From DAORIO01 sp035438585 (GTDB lineage Bacteria > Patescibacteriota > Minisyncoccia > Phycocordibacterales > UBA9973): 14,748 bases of DNA. Positions 5,779 through 13,480 of this stretch are shown in pieces (within the stretch, counting starts at the first letter, position 1; each line of letters starts with the position of its first letter). Under the pieces are notes generated by a model. The model saw nothing but the letters and a program-made list of their open reading frames with translations, had not been told where the DNA came from and did not search any database. The DNA lies in contig DAORIO010000014.1 of the NCBI GenBank assembly GCA_035438585.1, positions 1 through 14,748 of the forward strand, read 5' to 3'. The translations under genes and the position numbers were made by a program.

Positions 5779-5991
5779 TCAGAAGTTATTGTTAGTTACC
5801 TCTTTTATCCGATGTGCTACTTATCTACCAAAAGAACATAATATTACTTAATCAAATATACCCCCTTCTTAGCCAAGGTGCTAAAAAAATAAAGATTCCC
5901 ATTATTGATACCAGCGACTTCCCTGCTATTGCTCAAAAAAATGACCTGCGCTACCATTAGCTTAATTATTAATTATTCGATTTAAATTTCT

Positions 5992-6948
5992 ATGAAGTTT
6001 GACTCTAAATCCAAAAAAATTATTGCCCTGATGCTAATCTTAATTATTGGGATTTTTATTGGTCTATTTTTGAACCAAAATATACATTTTTCTTATATAC
6101 AAAAAAAATACAAATACGTCGCTAAAAGAATCCTTATTGAAAACCCAAATGATATTATTATTAACTTTTTTGAACTTAGAAAATCATTAAGTACTTATAT
6201 TGAAAAAAATAATCTTGATATGGGTCTTTTCTTTCAATATATTACAACAGGTACAACCATTGGAGTAAACCAAGACAAACCATATGTTGCAGCTAGCTTG
6301 CTCAAACTTCCAAACGTAATACAAGTACAAAAAATGATTGAGGCTAAAGAAATATCTGGTAAAGACACGATAACAATAACAAGTAAGTGGCTTGATGGAA
6401 ACTACGGAACCTTATACAAAAAAGGTATTGGTGAGAAAGTAACAATAGACGAGTTAATGAAAATATCAATTCAAGAATCTGACAACACGGCAAATAATAT
6501 TTTAACAAATGATGTTATAGGTGGAGCTCCGGTAAATTTCTACAACTCTCTCGATGTTTCTCCTGAAATTTTAGAAGGAACAATTGCAATAACACCAAGA
6601 AATTACTTATCAATACTTAGATCTTTGTTTTTTGCTGGATACTTATCAATAGAAGGCTCAAATAAGGTATTAGAGTTAATGACAGGAATAAATAAAAACG
6701 ATGATGATCTAGGAGTAAAACTTCCTGCCAATATTAAAATTGCTCAAAAAATAGGAGTTTACGAAAAAAACACAGATGAAAAAAAATATACATATTCAGA
6801 CTGTGGGATATTTTATCTACCTAAAAGGCCCTATATGCTTTGTATTATGGCAAGAGGTGATCACAGTACTACATCAAACCACACAAGAGAAATATCAAAA
6901 ATAATTTACGATTACGTTGAATCAGCAAATACCTATACAGACAGATAA
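5992..6948 (+). CDS. membrane-anchored serine beta-lactamase-fold protein (class A-like)
   Basis: The 318-residue protein has a membrane anchor (about 9-27) and then a domain of the penicillin-recognising serine hydrolase fold. The first motif is SLLK (S102 to K105) in VAASLLKLPN, and the second is SDN (163-165) in QESDNTANN. The position of the third KTG/KSG motif reads KIG (253-255), followed by a beta-strand region. I could not place the class A omega-loop ExxxN motif that supplies the deacylating Glu. Hydrolysis of beta-lactams is therefore doubtful. A D,D-peptidase, a penicillin-binding or a wall-sensing role is more likely, but this is inference. The gene stands alone after the 337-nt gap and converges on the M23 peptidase gene with 5 nt between stop codons. 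Confidence 0.82.
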   Translation: MKFDSKSKKIIALMLILIIGIFIGLFLNQNIHFSYIQKKYKYVAKRILIENPNDIIINFFELRKSLSTYIEKNNLDMGLFFQYITTGTTIGVNQDKPYVAASLLKLPNVIQVQKMIEAKEISGKDTITITSKWLDGNYGTLYKKGIGEKVTIDELMKISIQESDNTANNILTNDVIGGAPVNFYNSLDVSPEILEGTIAITPRNYLSILRSLFFAGYLSIEGSNKVLELMTGINKNDDDLGVKLPANIKIAQKIGVYEKNTDEKKYTYSDCGIFYLPKRPYMLCIMARGDHSTTSNHTREISKIIYDYVESANTYTDR

Positions 6949-6953
6949 AAATT

Positions 6954-8267
6954 TTATCTTGCTCCAGATTTTACTTGTCCTGCTAAAGGTGTTGGCATAT
7001 AAAGCATTGGATCAAGATAAGCATTTATCGCCGCAAGTGGCTGTGTAAGAATTTTTCCTTTACACGAAATACTTGGTTTTGTATCAACCTTAACTGCGTC
7101 CCCTGCATAAACTGTAACGTGAAGGTGTGGACCAGTCGAATATCCTGTATTTCCACTATAAGCAACAACATCACCCCTGCGAACTCTTTGTCCAGTTTGT
7201 GCAGAAACAGCTGATAAATGACCATAAGTACTCGCCAAGCCATTGTCATAGCGTATAAATACCCATTTACCAAAAGAAGCTCTTTTACAAGCAGTATCTG
7301 TATCACCAGAACCCTCAACAACACCATCTGCCATAGCAAGAACAGGTGTTCCAATTGAAGCCCTAAAATCTACACCACTATGAGACCCTGACGCGTAAAG
7401 CCTACCGGAAGCAGAGGTCTTTCCAAAAAATTGTGTTATCAAAACATCAGAAAGTGGCCAAGAAAAAGGAGCAGAACCAGCTTTTGGAATGCTATTAGGG
7501 TCTAATATATATTTTAATTCTGATTCATAAGACCGGATTTCATCTTCAAAAGCTTTTCGTCTTTTTTCATTTTCCGCCAATAATAATCTATATCCTGATT
7601 CTGAATTTTTGGTTTCTTTTAAAATAGATTGTGTATCATTTTGAGTAGCCTTAACAACTTTTTCCTGACCAGCTAGTGTTGCCTGAAGTTCTTCTAATTT
7701 TTTCTTAGCAACTTCCCGAGAACTTTTTTCAATAAACAATTGATCTTTCACGGAACTCAAATTATCTATATGTTCAACCATTTTCTGTTGTGCAATAGCA
7801 GATTGTTCTATTTCGTTCCAAGAATCAGACAAGCTTTCATTTCTAAGAAGTTTTGTAATAAGTGGAGTTCTTTCTTCTACATCCATGTCTCGAATTAAAA
7901 CTGCGATTGATTTCTTTTGAGAACCTATCAAAGTGTCTTTGTCATTTATGTCGACACTAAGTCCAGATATTGCATCTTGCTCTCTTTCAATTTTTTGTTT
8001 TGTGATTTTTATATCTGACGCCAATTTTTGTTGGGTAAGTTTTAGAAGATTAAGTTCATCGTTCAAACTCTTTACAGATCCCCCAATTTCCAAAAGTTTT
8101 TTTTGATACTCAGCATTTTCTTTTTCAAGATTTTCAAGCTCCTGACTTTTTTGCTCGATACGTTGGTTTATTTCATCAACAGTTAGAGCACTCGTTTTTG
8201 AATATACAAAAAAACAAAGACTCAAAAAAAACAAAACGAATGAAATTTTTTTTATCTTTGTTTTCAT
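6954..8267 (-). CDS. exported M23 metallopeptidase with N-terminal coiled coils (EnvC-like architecture)
   Basis: The 437-residue protein has a signal peptide (about 7-27), long coiled coils (about 30-125 and 150-255) and a C-terminal LytM/M23 domain (about 267-425). The active-site set is complete: SHSGVDF gives H296 and D300, TYGHLS gives H350, and GPHLHV gives H381 and H383. By analogy with LytM, H296, D300 and H383 bind zinc while H350 and H381 assist catalysis. An intact site suggests a real peptidoglycan endopeptidase rather than a non-catalytic activator like EnvC. C327 and C402 may form a disulfide. It lies 4 nt downstream of gltX, so both are probably on one transcript, and has no ribosome-binding site. 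Confidence 0.92.
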   Translation of the reverse strand: MKTKIKKISFVLFFLSLCFFVYSKTSALTVDEINQRIEQKSQELENLEKENAEYQKKLLEIGGSVKSLNDELNLLKLTQQKLASDIKITKQKIEREQDAISGLSVDINDKDTLIGSQKKSIAVLIRDMDVEERTPLITKLLRNESLSDSWNEIEQSAIAQQKMVEHIDNLSSVKDQLFIEKSSREVAKKKLEELQATLAGQEKVVKATQNDTQSILKETKNSESGYRLLLAENEKRRKAFEDEIRSYESELKYILDPNSIPKAGSAPFSWPLSDVLITQFFGKTSASGRLYASGSHSGVDFRASIGTPVLAMADGVVEGSGDTDTACKRASFGKWVFIRYDNGLASTYGHLSAVSAQTGQRVRRGDVVAYSGNTGYSTGPHLHVTVYAGDAVKVDTKPSISCKGKILTQPLAAINAYLDPMLYMPTPLAGQVKSGAR

Positions 8268-8271
8268 TAGA

Positions 8272-9603
8272 TTAATCCAATATTTTTAAAGCATTTTCTA
8301 GTCTAATAATTGTCTCTTCTTTTCCTAAAATACTTGCAATTGTGAATGGATCAGGAGATCTATCTTGCCCAGACAATGCATAACGCATCGGGTGTAATAC
8401 TGCGCCTCTTTTTTCTTGAGTATCTGCATATTGCATAACAGTACTTTTTATCAAATCAACATTGAAATCATCAATATTTTGTAGTAATTCTATCAACGCT
8501 TTCAAATGCAAAGCTGTGACCAAAGAATCTTGTTTGGCGTTCCAATTTAAAACATCTTTTTGAAGAGATATTTCAGGAGAAAGGAAAGCAAACTCAGAAG
8601 CTTCGATTAATTCTTTTATTTCAATACCATTTGAGATTCTTTCAAAAATAACCGGAATTATTTTTTCCAAATATTGTGAGTTTTTTTCTGCAAAATCCAC
8701 TGGAATAAATTTCTTGACATACTCCCCTATTTGTTGTTCCGTTAGTTTTTTGAGGTGCTCTTTATTAATCCAATTAAGTTTCTCAATATTGAATACTCCC
8801 CCGCCCTTCTGCACCCTATCAAGCTTAAATTGCCCTATTAAAGCGTCTTTTGTGAAGACTTCTTCATCTGTACCAGGATTCCACCCAATGAGCGCCATGA
8901 AGTTTAAAATCGCTTCTGGGAGATACCCCTGATCCTTGTATTCAATAGCTGGAATTACTTCTGGGTCCCTCTTTGAAAGCTTAGATTTATCCTTACCCAA
9001 GATAAGTGGAATATGAGCATACAATGGCCGACTGGCACCAATAGCTTCTTGAATTAATATTTGGCGAGGAGTATTAGATATATGCTCTTGTCCACGAATT
9101 ACGTGAGTTATTTTCATCTCCATATCATCAACAACTACAGTAAAGTGATAAAGTGGACTTTCTATATCTCGAGCAATAATAAAATCACCCAGATCTGTTG
9201 TGTCAAAAGTTATTTCCCCTAGAATAATATCTTCAAATGTAACTTTTTTTCCCGGGTTTCTAAGCCTTATGACTTCAGCGCGTTGACCTTCTTCGGTTGG
9301 AGTTTCTTTTGAAATATAAGCAACATCACGCGCAATCAAATCTTCTAAATATTTTTTATATATTTCTTTTCGATCGCTTTGTCTAAAAAATTCATCATGT
9401 TCAAGTCCGAGCCATTTAAATACAGCTAAAAATTCGTCCTCGTATTCTTTCTTTGATCGCTCTGGGTCTGTATCTTCAGAGCGTAAAATAAACTTACCTC
9501 CCATACTTCGGGCATATAAGTAATTATATAGAGCAGACCTTACTCCACCGATATGAAAATGCCCTGTTGGGCTTGGGGCAAACCGCGTTATTACTTCACT
9601 CAT
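8272..9603 (-). CDS. gltX: glutamyl-tRNA synthetase
   Basis: GluRS charges tRNA-Glu with glutamate. The 443-residue protein contains TRFAPSPTGHFHIGG with the HIGH-type motif as HIGG (17-20), RSEDTDPERS (41-50), VVVDDMEMKITHVIRGQEH (156-174) and the KMSKS-type motif KLSKR (208-212). The C-terminal anticodon-binding part is present. I chose the ATG at 9603 because the motif-bearing N-terminus follows it directly. The frame opens 15 codons earlier only through a TTG at 9648, and those residues (VNIERSQYFCYYFK) do not look like GluRS. No cysteine zinc knuckle is visible. It may be non-discriminating and also charge tRNA-Gln, as in bacteria lacking GlnRS, but this cannot be decided here. An extended -10 sits exactly 6 nt before the ATG. 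Confidence 0.96.
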   Translation of the reverse strand: MSEVITRFAPSPTGHFHIGGVRSALYNYLYARSMGGKFILRSEDTDPERSKKEYEDEFLAVFKWLGLEHDEFFRQSDRKEIYKKYLEDLIARDVAYISKETPTEEGQRAEVIRLRNPGKKVTFEDIILGEITFDTTDLGDFIIARDIESPLYHFTVVVDDMEMKITHVIRGQEHISNTPRQILIQEAIGASRPLYAHIPLILGKDKSKLSKRDPEVIPAIEYKDQGYLPEAILNFMALIGWNPGTDEEVFTKDALIGQFKLDRVQKGGGVFNIEKLNWINKEHLKKLTEQQIGEYVKKFIPVDFAEKNSQYLEKIIPVIFERISNGIEIKELIEASEFAFLSPEISLQKDVLNWNAKQDSLVTALHLKALIELLQNIDDFNVDLIKSTVMQYADTQEKRGAVLHPMRYALSGQDRSPDPFTIASILGKEETIIRLENALKILD

Positions 9604-9609
9604 CTTAAA

Positions 9610-9618
9610 ATAATAGCA
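9610..9618 (-). promoter_or_regulatory. extended -10 promoter at leaderless spacing for gltX
   Basis: Read on the minus strand, TGCTATTAT (9618 to 9610) is an extended -10. It is followed by 6 nt (TTTAAG) and the gltX ATG at 9603. The start point would fall at the start codon. The match in form and spacing to the site before the gene at 879 supports both. It also supports the ATG over the upstream TTG as the gltX start. Confidence 0.5.
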
Positions 9619-9640
9619 AAAATATTGACTTCTTTCGATG

Positions 9641-9669
9641 TTGACCAAACTAATATTTAATTATATAAA
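9641..9669 (+). promoter_or_regulatory. sigma-70-type promoter of the alpha-CTD-like gene
   Basis: TTGACC (9641-9646), a 17-nt spacer and TATAAA (9664-9669) form the best conventional promoter in the window. The start point would be about 9676, leaving a leader of about 19 nt before the ATG at 9695, without a Shine-Dalgarno sequence. A second TTGAC (9625-9629) lies 16 nt upstream of the first. Confidence 0.6.
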
Positions 9670-9694
9670 TTAAATAAATCTAAAACTCTGAACC

Positions 9695-10063
9695 ATGAAA
9701 AAAATTATATATATTCATTTTGATGAACTGAGAAAATACTTGATTGAAAAAGGTAAAATACCCGAAGAAGAAACTGTTAGCAATATAAAGGCGTCAAGTA
9801 GCGGCAAATCTATCGCAATTGAATGTTCCAGCGTAAGTATTGAACATAAAAATTTTCTTTCAATGGGAATTGAAGACCTAGATATTTCACCAAGTTTAAT
9901 GAAGATTTTTTTAAAAATGGAAATAAAAAACGGCGGAGATATATTAAAAAGAAGAATGGAATCAGACTGGAGAAAAATAAGGAATGTTGGCAATAAAAAA
10001 ATACAAGAGATAAATGCCCTACTAAAAGCATACAACCTACCAATCCTTGAAAAGGAATTCTAA
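9695..10063 (+). CDS. small protein with an RNA polymerase alpha C-terminal-domain-like fold
   Basis: The 122-residue protein has an N-terminal part of unknown type (about 1-55: MKKIIYIHFDELRKYLIEKG, then a Ser-rich turn). Residues about 59-116 align well by eye with the alpha-CTD of RNA polymerase (tandem helix-hairpin-helix-like fold). Key segments are IEDLDISPS (59-67), GGDILKR (80-86) and IRNVGNKKIQEINALLKAYNL (95-115). In the hand alignment the E. coli DNA-contact residues G296, K298 and E302 match G99, K101 and E105, but R265 and N268 become Ser and Lys. The real rpoA is not in this window. The protein might be a small DNA-binding regulator or an RNA-polymerase-associated factor. It has its own promoter and terminator and is transcribed away from gltX. 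The domain call is fairly secure and the function unknown. Confidence 0.75.
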   Translation: MKKIIYIHFDELRKYLIEKGKIPEEETVSNIKASSSGKSIAIECSSVSIEHKNFLSMGIEDLDISPSLMKIFLKMEIKNGGDILKRRMESDWRKIRNVGNKKIQEINALLKAYNLPILEKEF

Positions 10064-10088
10064 AAAACGCCCCATAAGGCGTTTTTTA
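10061..10088. terminator. intrinsic terminator after the alpha-CTD-like gene
   Basis: CGCC (10068-10071) pairs with GGCG (10078-10081) around a 6-nt loop. A-runs and T-runs on either side extend the stem to 11 bp and give a U-tract in both directions. It overlaps the stop codon at 10061-10063 and lies 25 nt past the murG stop on the opposite strand, so it probably ends both transcripts. Confidence 0.85.
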
Positions 10089-10113
10089 TTTTTCTAACTA
10101 CTAAAATACTAGT

Positions 10114-11247
10114 CTACTTCTCATGAGACATTCCAATCGCCAAAAGTTCCTTTGCAATTTTTTCTCCTGCATCAAGTGGCGCAAAGGCTTTTGCGCTCGC
10201 GCTCATCTTTTGCCAAAGGTCAGGATTTTCTACAACTCTATCAATTTCTGTTCCGATCACAGCGGCTGAAAGATTATTTTCTTCTATCACAATCGCTCCT
10301 CCCGCACGAGCTAGAGAATATGCATTTTTTCTTTGATGATCTGCGTTAGAATTTGTTATAGGAATAAGGATTGATGGAATACCCCAAGAAGCAATTTCAA
10401 ATATCATTGACCCTGCACGAGATATAACGATTTTTGAAACACCTGAAGCCATAGACAAAGCAACAGTATTTAGATACCCAAACAATTTATATCTATTTCT
10501 AATTTCTTCTGGTAAATCTTCAAGAACTATTTTTGATCTTGTTTCCATGCTAGAAATATTTTTTACTCCACACTGATGGATGATTTGATATTTTTGCAAA
10601 AGCAAAGGAAGTGCGTCTAGAATCTCATCATTTATTGTCTCGGATCCCTGAGAACCTCCAACTATAAGTATTGTCGGCAAATCACTTTTTAATTTCAAAA
10701 ATTCATAAGCTCCAACTCCAACAGGTTTTACCACACCGCGTCTTATTGGAAGCCCTGTCACAGCAGTTTTATCTTTTGGAAAATACTCTACTGCTTCTGG
10801 AAACGACACGGCAATTCTTTGGGCAAATTTTGCAGAATATTTATTTACGCGCCCTGGACTTGCATCTGATTCATGAATAACAACTGGAATTCTAAGAAGC
10901 CTTGCAGCTGTCACAACAGGAAAACTCAAGTATCCACCTTTTGAAAAAACTACATCTGGATAAATAGACCACAAAATAAAAATAGCTCTAAATGTTGCGA
11001 AAGCAGTTTTGAATACATCAAAGAAATTTTGAACAGAAAAATAAGTTCGAAGTTTTCCTGAATCAAGTTTTATAAATTCTAAACCATTTTCAAAAACAAG
11101 TTGTTTGTCGTATGGATCATCAGATATAAAATACATTCTTGCGCCAACTATTTTTTCTTTTTCAATTTGATTATTTAATTCTTCAGCAACGGCAATAAGC
11201 GGATAAAAATGTCCACCAGTTCCACCTCCCACAAATACGAATTTCAT
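10114..11247 (-). CDS. murG: UDP-N-acetylglucosamine--undecaprenyl-pyrophosphoryl-MurNAc-pentapeptide GlcNAc transferase MurG
   Basis: MurG converts lipid I to lipid II on the inner face of the membrane. The 377-residue GT-B enzyme shows GGGTGGHFYP (7-16), FSKGGYLSFP (101-110), HESDASPGRVNK (125-136), the second-domain glycine loop VGGSQGSETIND (196-207), and the sugar-nucleotide site SRAGSMIFEIASWGIPSILI (276-295) with NADHQRKNA (301-309). It is the last gene of the minus-strand wall cluster, 33 nt after ftsW. That gap holds TAAAAT (11260 to 11255) 7 nt before the ATG, possibly an extra promoter. It ends in TAG before a bidirectional terminator. Confidence 0.97.
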   Translation of the reverse strand: MKFVFVGGGTGGHFYPLIAVAEELNNQIEKEKIVGARMYFISDDPYDKQLVFENGLEFIKLDSGKLRTYFSVQNFFDVFKTAFATFRAIFILWSIYPDVVFSKGGYLSFPVVTAARLLRIPVVIHESDASPGRVNKYSAKFAQRIAVSFPEAVEYFPKDKTAVTGLPIRRGVVKPVGVGAYEFLKLKSDLPTILIVGGSQGSETINDEILDALPLLLQKYQIIHQCGVKNISSMETRSKIVLEDLPEEIRNRYKLFGYLNTVALSMASGVSKIVISRAGSMIFEIASWGIPSILIPITNSNADHQRKNAYSLARAGGAIVIEENNLSAAVIGTEIDRVVENPDLWQKMSASAKAFAPLDAGEKIAKELLAIGMSHEK

Positions 11248-11254
11248 ATAGAAT

Positions 11255-11260
11255 ATTTTA
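11255..11260 (-). promoter_or_regulatory. possible internal -10 box before murG
   Basis: On the minus strand TAAAAT lies 7 nt before the murG ATG, close to the spacing of the proposed leaderless promoters. There is no -35 box and no TGn extension. The 33-nt ftsW-murG gap is the largest inside this otherwise tight cluster, which is the main reason to note it. Confidence 0.2.
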
Positions 11261-11280
11261 CCGAAAAAAACCCTATTTTG

Positions 11281-12408
11281 CTAATCTTCTTCTGACTTAG
11301 ACAGGTCTCTCTGATTTTTTGAAATATTCAAAATTATTCCCATGGACGCCAGAGATATCATAAGAGATGTCCCTCCGTGACTCATAAAGACAAGCGGTAC
11401 TCCAGTCAATGGAAATAAACCACTCATAGCTGCGATATTTATAAAACTCTGCGCAGTAATCATGGTAATTATCCCAAGGACCAAAAGAGAAGAAAACATA
11501 TCCGGTGCACGTCTGGCAATTCTAAATCCCCGAAGAGCAAAAGCAACATACAAAATAATTACAGAAAAAGTTCCAACAAAACCAAATTCTTCTCCGAGAA
11601 CTGCAAAAATAGAATCCCCTTGTGGTTCAGGAAGATAACTAAACTTTTGAACACTCTGTCCCAAACCTCGCCCAAAAATACCACCTGAGCCAATAGCAAT
11701 ATGTGATTGATCCAGCTGAAAAGACGCTCCGCGAAGATCTGATGCTGGATTTATAAAAGTTTGGATTCTTTCTCTTAGATAAGGGCGCGTCAAAACAGCA
11801 ATTGCCAAAACTGCACAAATAGAAACAAAAATAATCAATATTTTTTTAAGTTTTACACCAAAGACAAACAAAAGAGCTCCAAATACAGCGGTCAAAAGAA
11901 TAATACTTTTTGTATCTGGCTGTTTGAACAACAAAGCAAAAGAAGTAACAATTAAAAGAGCCGGTGCTATTAAAGATGCTTTGTCGAATTTTTTATTCTT
12001 AAGCCAAGAAAGATATTTTGCAGAATAAATTATAAAAGCAATTTTGAAAAATTCTACAGGCTGAAAAGAAACCCCAAAAACAGATATCCACCTTCTTGCT
12101 CCTCCGTGAGTTAAGCTAATGGAAGGAATAAAAACTAAAATTAAACCAACAATAGAAACCAAAAGTATCGGCACGCTCCATTTTTTCCAAAATCCATACG
12201 GGATTTTTGAAGTTGCATACATCGCAAGCAATCCCCCAACAAGTCCAAAAATTATTTGATTTTCCAAAACACCCAAAAATTTTACTTCATTTTTTGCATA
12301 CACCCCAAGAGATGCTGAAATAAAAATAATTGTTCCAATAGCAACCAAAACTAAAACTAGACCGAGAAAAAACTTATCTACATGACCTTTTGATTTATCC
12401 GTATTCAT
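11281..12408 (-). CDS. ftsW: SEDS-family peptidoglycan glycosyltransferase FtsW
   Basis: This 375-residue polytopic membrane protein (about ten hydrophobic segments) is a SEDS glycan polymerase that works with a class B penicillin-binding protein. Diagnostic parts are HGGARRWISVFGVSFQPVEF (101-120), the catalytic Asp region PEPQGDSIFAVLGEEFGFVG (260-279, D265) and LFPLTGVPLVFMSHGGTS (331-348). The location between mraY and murG supports FtsW (septal) over RodA, although family members are hard to separate by sequence alone. It starts 1 nt after the mraY stop codon, so the two are probably translationally coupled. No partner transpeptidase is in the window. Confidence 0.92.
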   Translation of the reverse strand: MNTDKSKGHVDKFFLGLVLVLVAIGTIIFISASLGVYAKNEVKFLGVLENQIIFGLVGGLLAMYATSKIPYGFWKKWSVPILLVSIVGLILVFIPSISLTHGGARRWISVFGVSFQPVEFFKIAFIIYSAKYLSWLKNKKFDKASLIAPALLIVTSFALLFKQPDTKSIILLTAVFGALLFVFGVKLKKILIIFVSICAVLAIAVLTRPYLRERIQTFINPASDLRGASFQLDQSHIAIGSGGIFGRGLGQSVQKFSYLPEPQGDSIFAVLGEEFGFVGTFSVIILYVAFALRGFRIARRAPDMFSSLLVLGIITMITAQSFINIAAMSGLFPLTGVPLVFMSHGGTSLMISLASMGIILNISKNQRDLSKSEED

Positions 12409-12409
12409 A

Positions 12410-13480
12410 TTAAATTATTGCCAAGATAACTCCAGTAGTGGCACATACGACAGACAAAATCCAATACCTCATTGTAATCTTTGGTCGACTCCAACCACTT
12501 GCTTCAAAATGGTGATGGAGCGGTGCAATTTTAAAAATTTTTCCTTTTTCTGGGCCCCAAATTTTCTTTGACCAAATTTGAATAAATGAAGAAAGAGACG
12601 TCATGACCAAAGGAAAACCAATTACCAAAAGTAGTAAAACCTGTCCTGTTAAAAAAGCAACCGTGGTAAGAGCAAGAGTTAGAGCGAGCATTCCGGTTTC
12701 GCCCATATAAAATCTTGCTGGTGGAATATTGAACCACAAAAATGCAAGTATCGCGCCTGTTACAGCTGCACAAAAAGCGGCTAAGTCTATCTGATTTTGA
12801 CTAAATGCAATAATTGCATAAGCAGCGAAAATAGTCGCAAAAACTCCACCAGAAAGACCGTCGACTCCATCTATAACGCGACTAGAAAATGTGCCCAGTG
12901 TTACTAAAATAAAAAAAGGAATGAATAAAAATCCGAGATGAATTTGTGTATGAATAATTGGAACATTTATAAAATCAGCTCCAAGTTTAAAATAATACCA
13001 TCCGCCCATAACTAGCCCCAAAATACTTACAATAAAAATTATTGTTTTTCCAGAAAGACCATGAAGTAAACTTTTGTTGTTTGAGTTTATTTCAAGAAGA
13101 TCCTCGATAAGCCCAATAAATGCTCCAACAAAAAGAGCAAAAAGTGGTAAAAATGTTTGGTTTCTAGAAACAAATTCTAACTTACTTGTTATATCACTCG
13201 GAAATAAAATAAACATTACGAATATAATGAACATCGTCAAAATAACAGATCCCCAGACAACAATTCCCCCAACTCTTGGGGTCCTGACCTCAGTTGTGTC
13301 GTCATGAATCTTTTTGAAAGCTTCGGACATTTCTGGATTTGTAGCAACATCTTTTCTGGAGACTTTTTTCCAAAGTTTATACTTATAAAAAATATTAGTT
13401 AAAAATGGTGTAATAAAAATACCCACCATAAAAGCCAATATTGCCGGAATCGCTATTTTTAATAAACTGCTAGTAACCAT
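12410..13480 (-). CDS. mraY: phospho-N-acetylmuramoyl-pentapeptide-transferase MraY
   Basis: MraY transfers phospho-MurNAc-pentapeptide to undecaprenyl phosphate, making lipid I. The 356-residue multi-pass protein carries TPRVGG (67-72), SRVIDGVDGLSGG (200-212), RFYMGETGMLALT (256-268) and LHHHFEASGW (321-330). Two usually invariant Asp positions are Glu: the DD pair reads ED (E126, D127), and MGDxG reads MGETG (E261). I chose the ATG at 13480. A TTG at 13486 would add two residues. The start overlaps the end of the carboxypeptidase gene by 11 nt, which suggests coupled translation. It ends 1 nt before ftsW. Confidence 0.95.
   Translation of the reverse strand: MVTSSLLKIAIPAILAFMVGIFITPFLTNIFYKYKLWKKVSRKDVATNPEMSEAFKKIHDDTTEVRTPRVGGIVVWGSVILTMFIIFVMFILFPSDITSKLEFVSRNQTFLPLFALFVGAFIGLIEDLLEINSNNKSLLHGLSGKTIIFIVSILGLVMGGWYYFKLGADFINVPIIHTQIHLGFLFIPFFILVTLGTFSSRVIDGVDGLSGGVFATIFAAYAIIAFSQNQIDLAAFCAAVTGAILAFLWFNIPPARFYMGETGMLALTLALTTVAFLTGQVLLLLVIGFPLVMTSLSSFIQIWSKKIWGPEKGKIFKIAPLHHHFEASGWSRPKITMRYWILSVVCATTGVILAII

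Larger units (their letters stand above)
5655..5991. other. 337-nt gap with a strong hairpin and no convincing gene
   Basis: This is the only long gene-free stretch in the window. Near its left end is a 13-bp hairpin (5696-5733). A 25-codon plus-strand ORF (5701-5778) starts inside that stem. A 37-codon minus-strand ORF (5844-5957) has protein-like composition but no ribosome-binding site. A tandem TAATTAT repeat (5963-5976) lies 15 nt before the next gene in AT-rich, promoter-like DNA. None of the signatures I know for SRP RNA, RNase P RNA, tmRNA or a riboswitch was recognised. It may be a regulatory region, an unknown small RNA or the remains of a decayed gene. Confidence 0.5.

Noticed and set aside
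5868..5884. Short TTAGC/GCTAA hairpin followed by an A-run
   Set aside because: The stem is only 5 bp, and the homopolymer is on the wrong side for a terminator on either strand.
5655..5991. Possible tRNA-like or known structural RNA in the gap
   Set aside because: A stretch near 5900-5960 on the minus strand looked tRNA-like (GGTAGCGCAGG), but no acceptor, anticodon or T arm could be paired. No RNase P, SRP or tmRNA signature was found.
7025..7354. 109-codon minus-strand ORF inside the M23 peptidase gene
   Set aside because: It is an alternative frame of the catalytic domain. The M23 frame carries every active-site motif, and this frame shows no recognisable family.
9604..9648. 15-codon N-terminal extension of gltX from a TTG
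   Set aside because: The residues do not resemble GluRS, and the region holds the likely gltX -10 box.
9715..10043. Two minus-strand ORFs opposite the alpha-CTD-like gene
   Set aside because: The plus-strand frame has a promoter, terminator and recognisable domain. The antisense frames are low-complexity hydrophobic.
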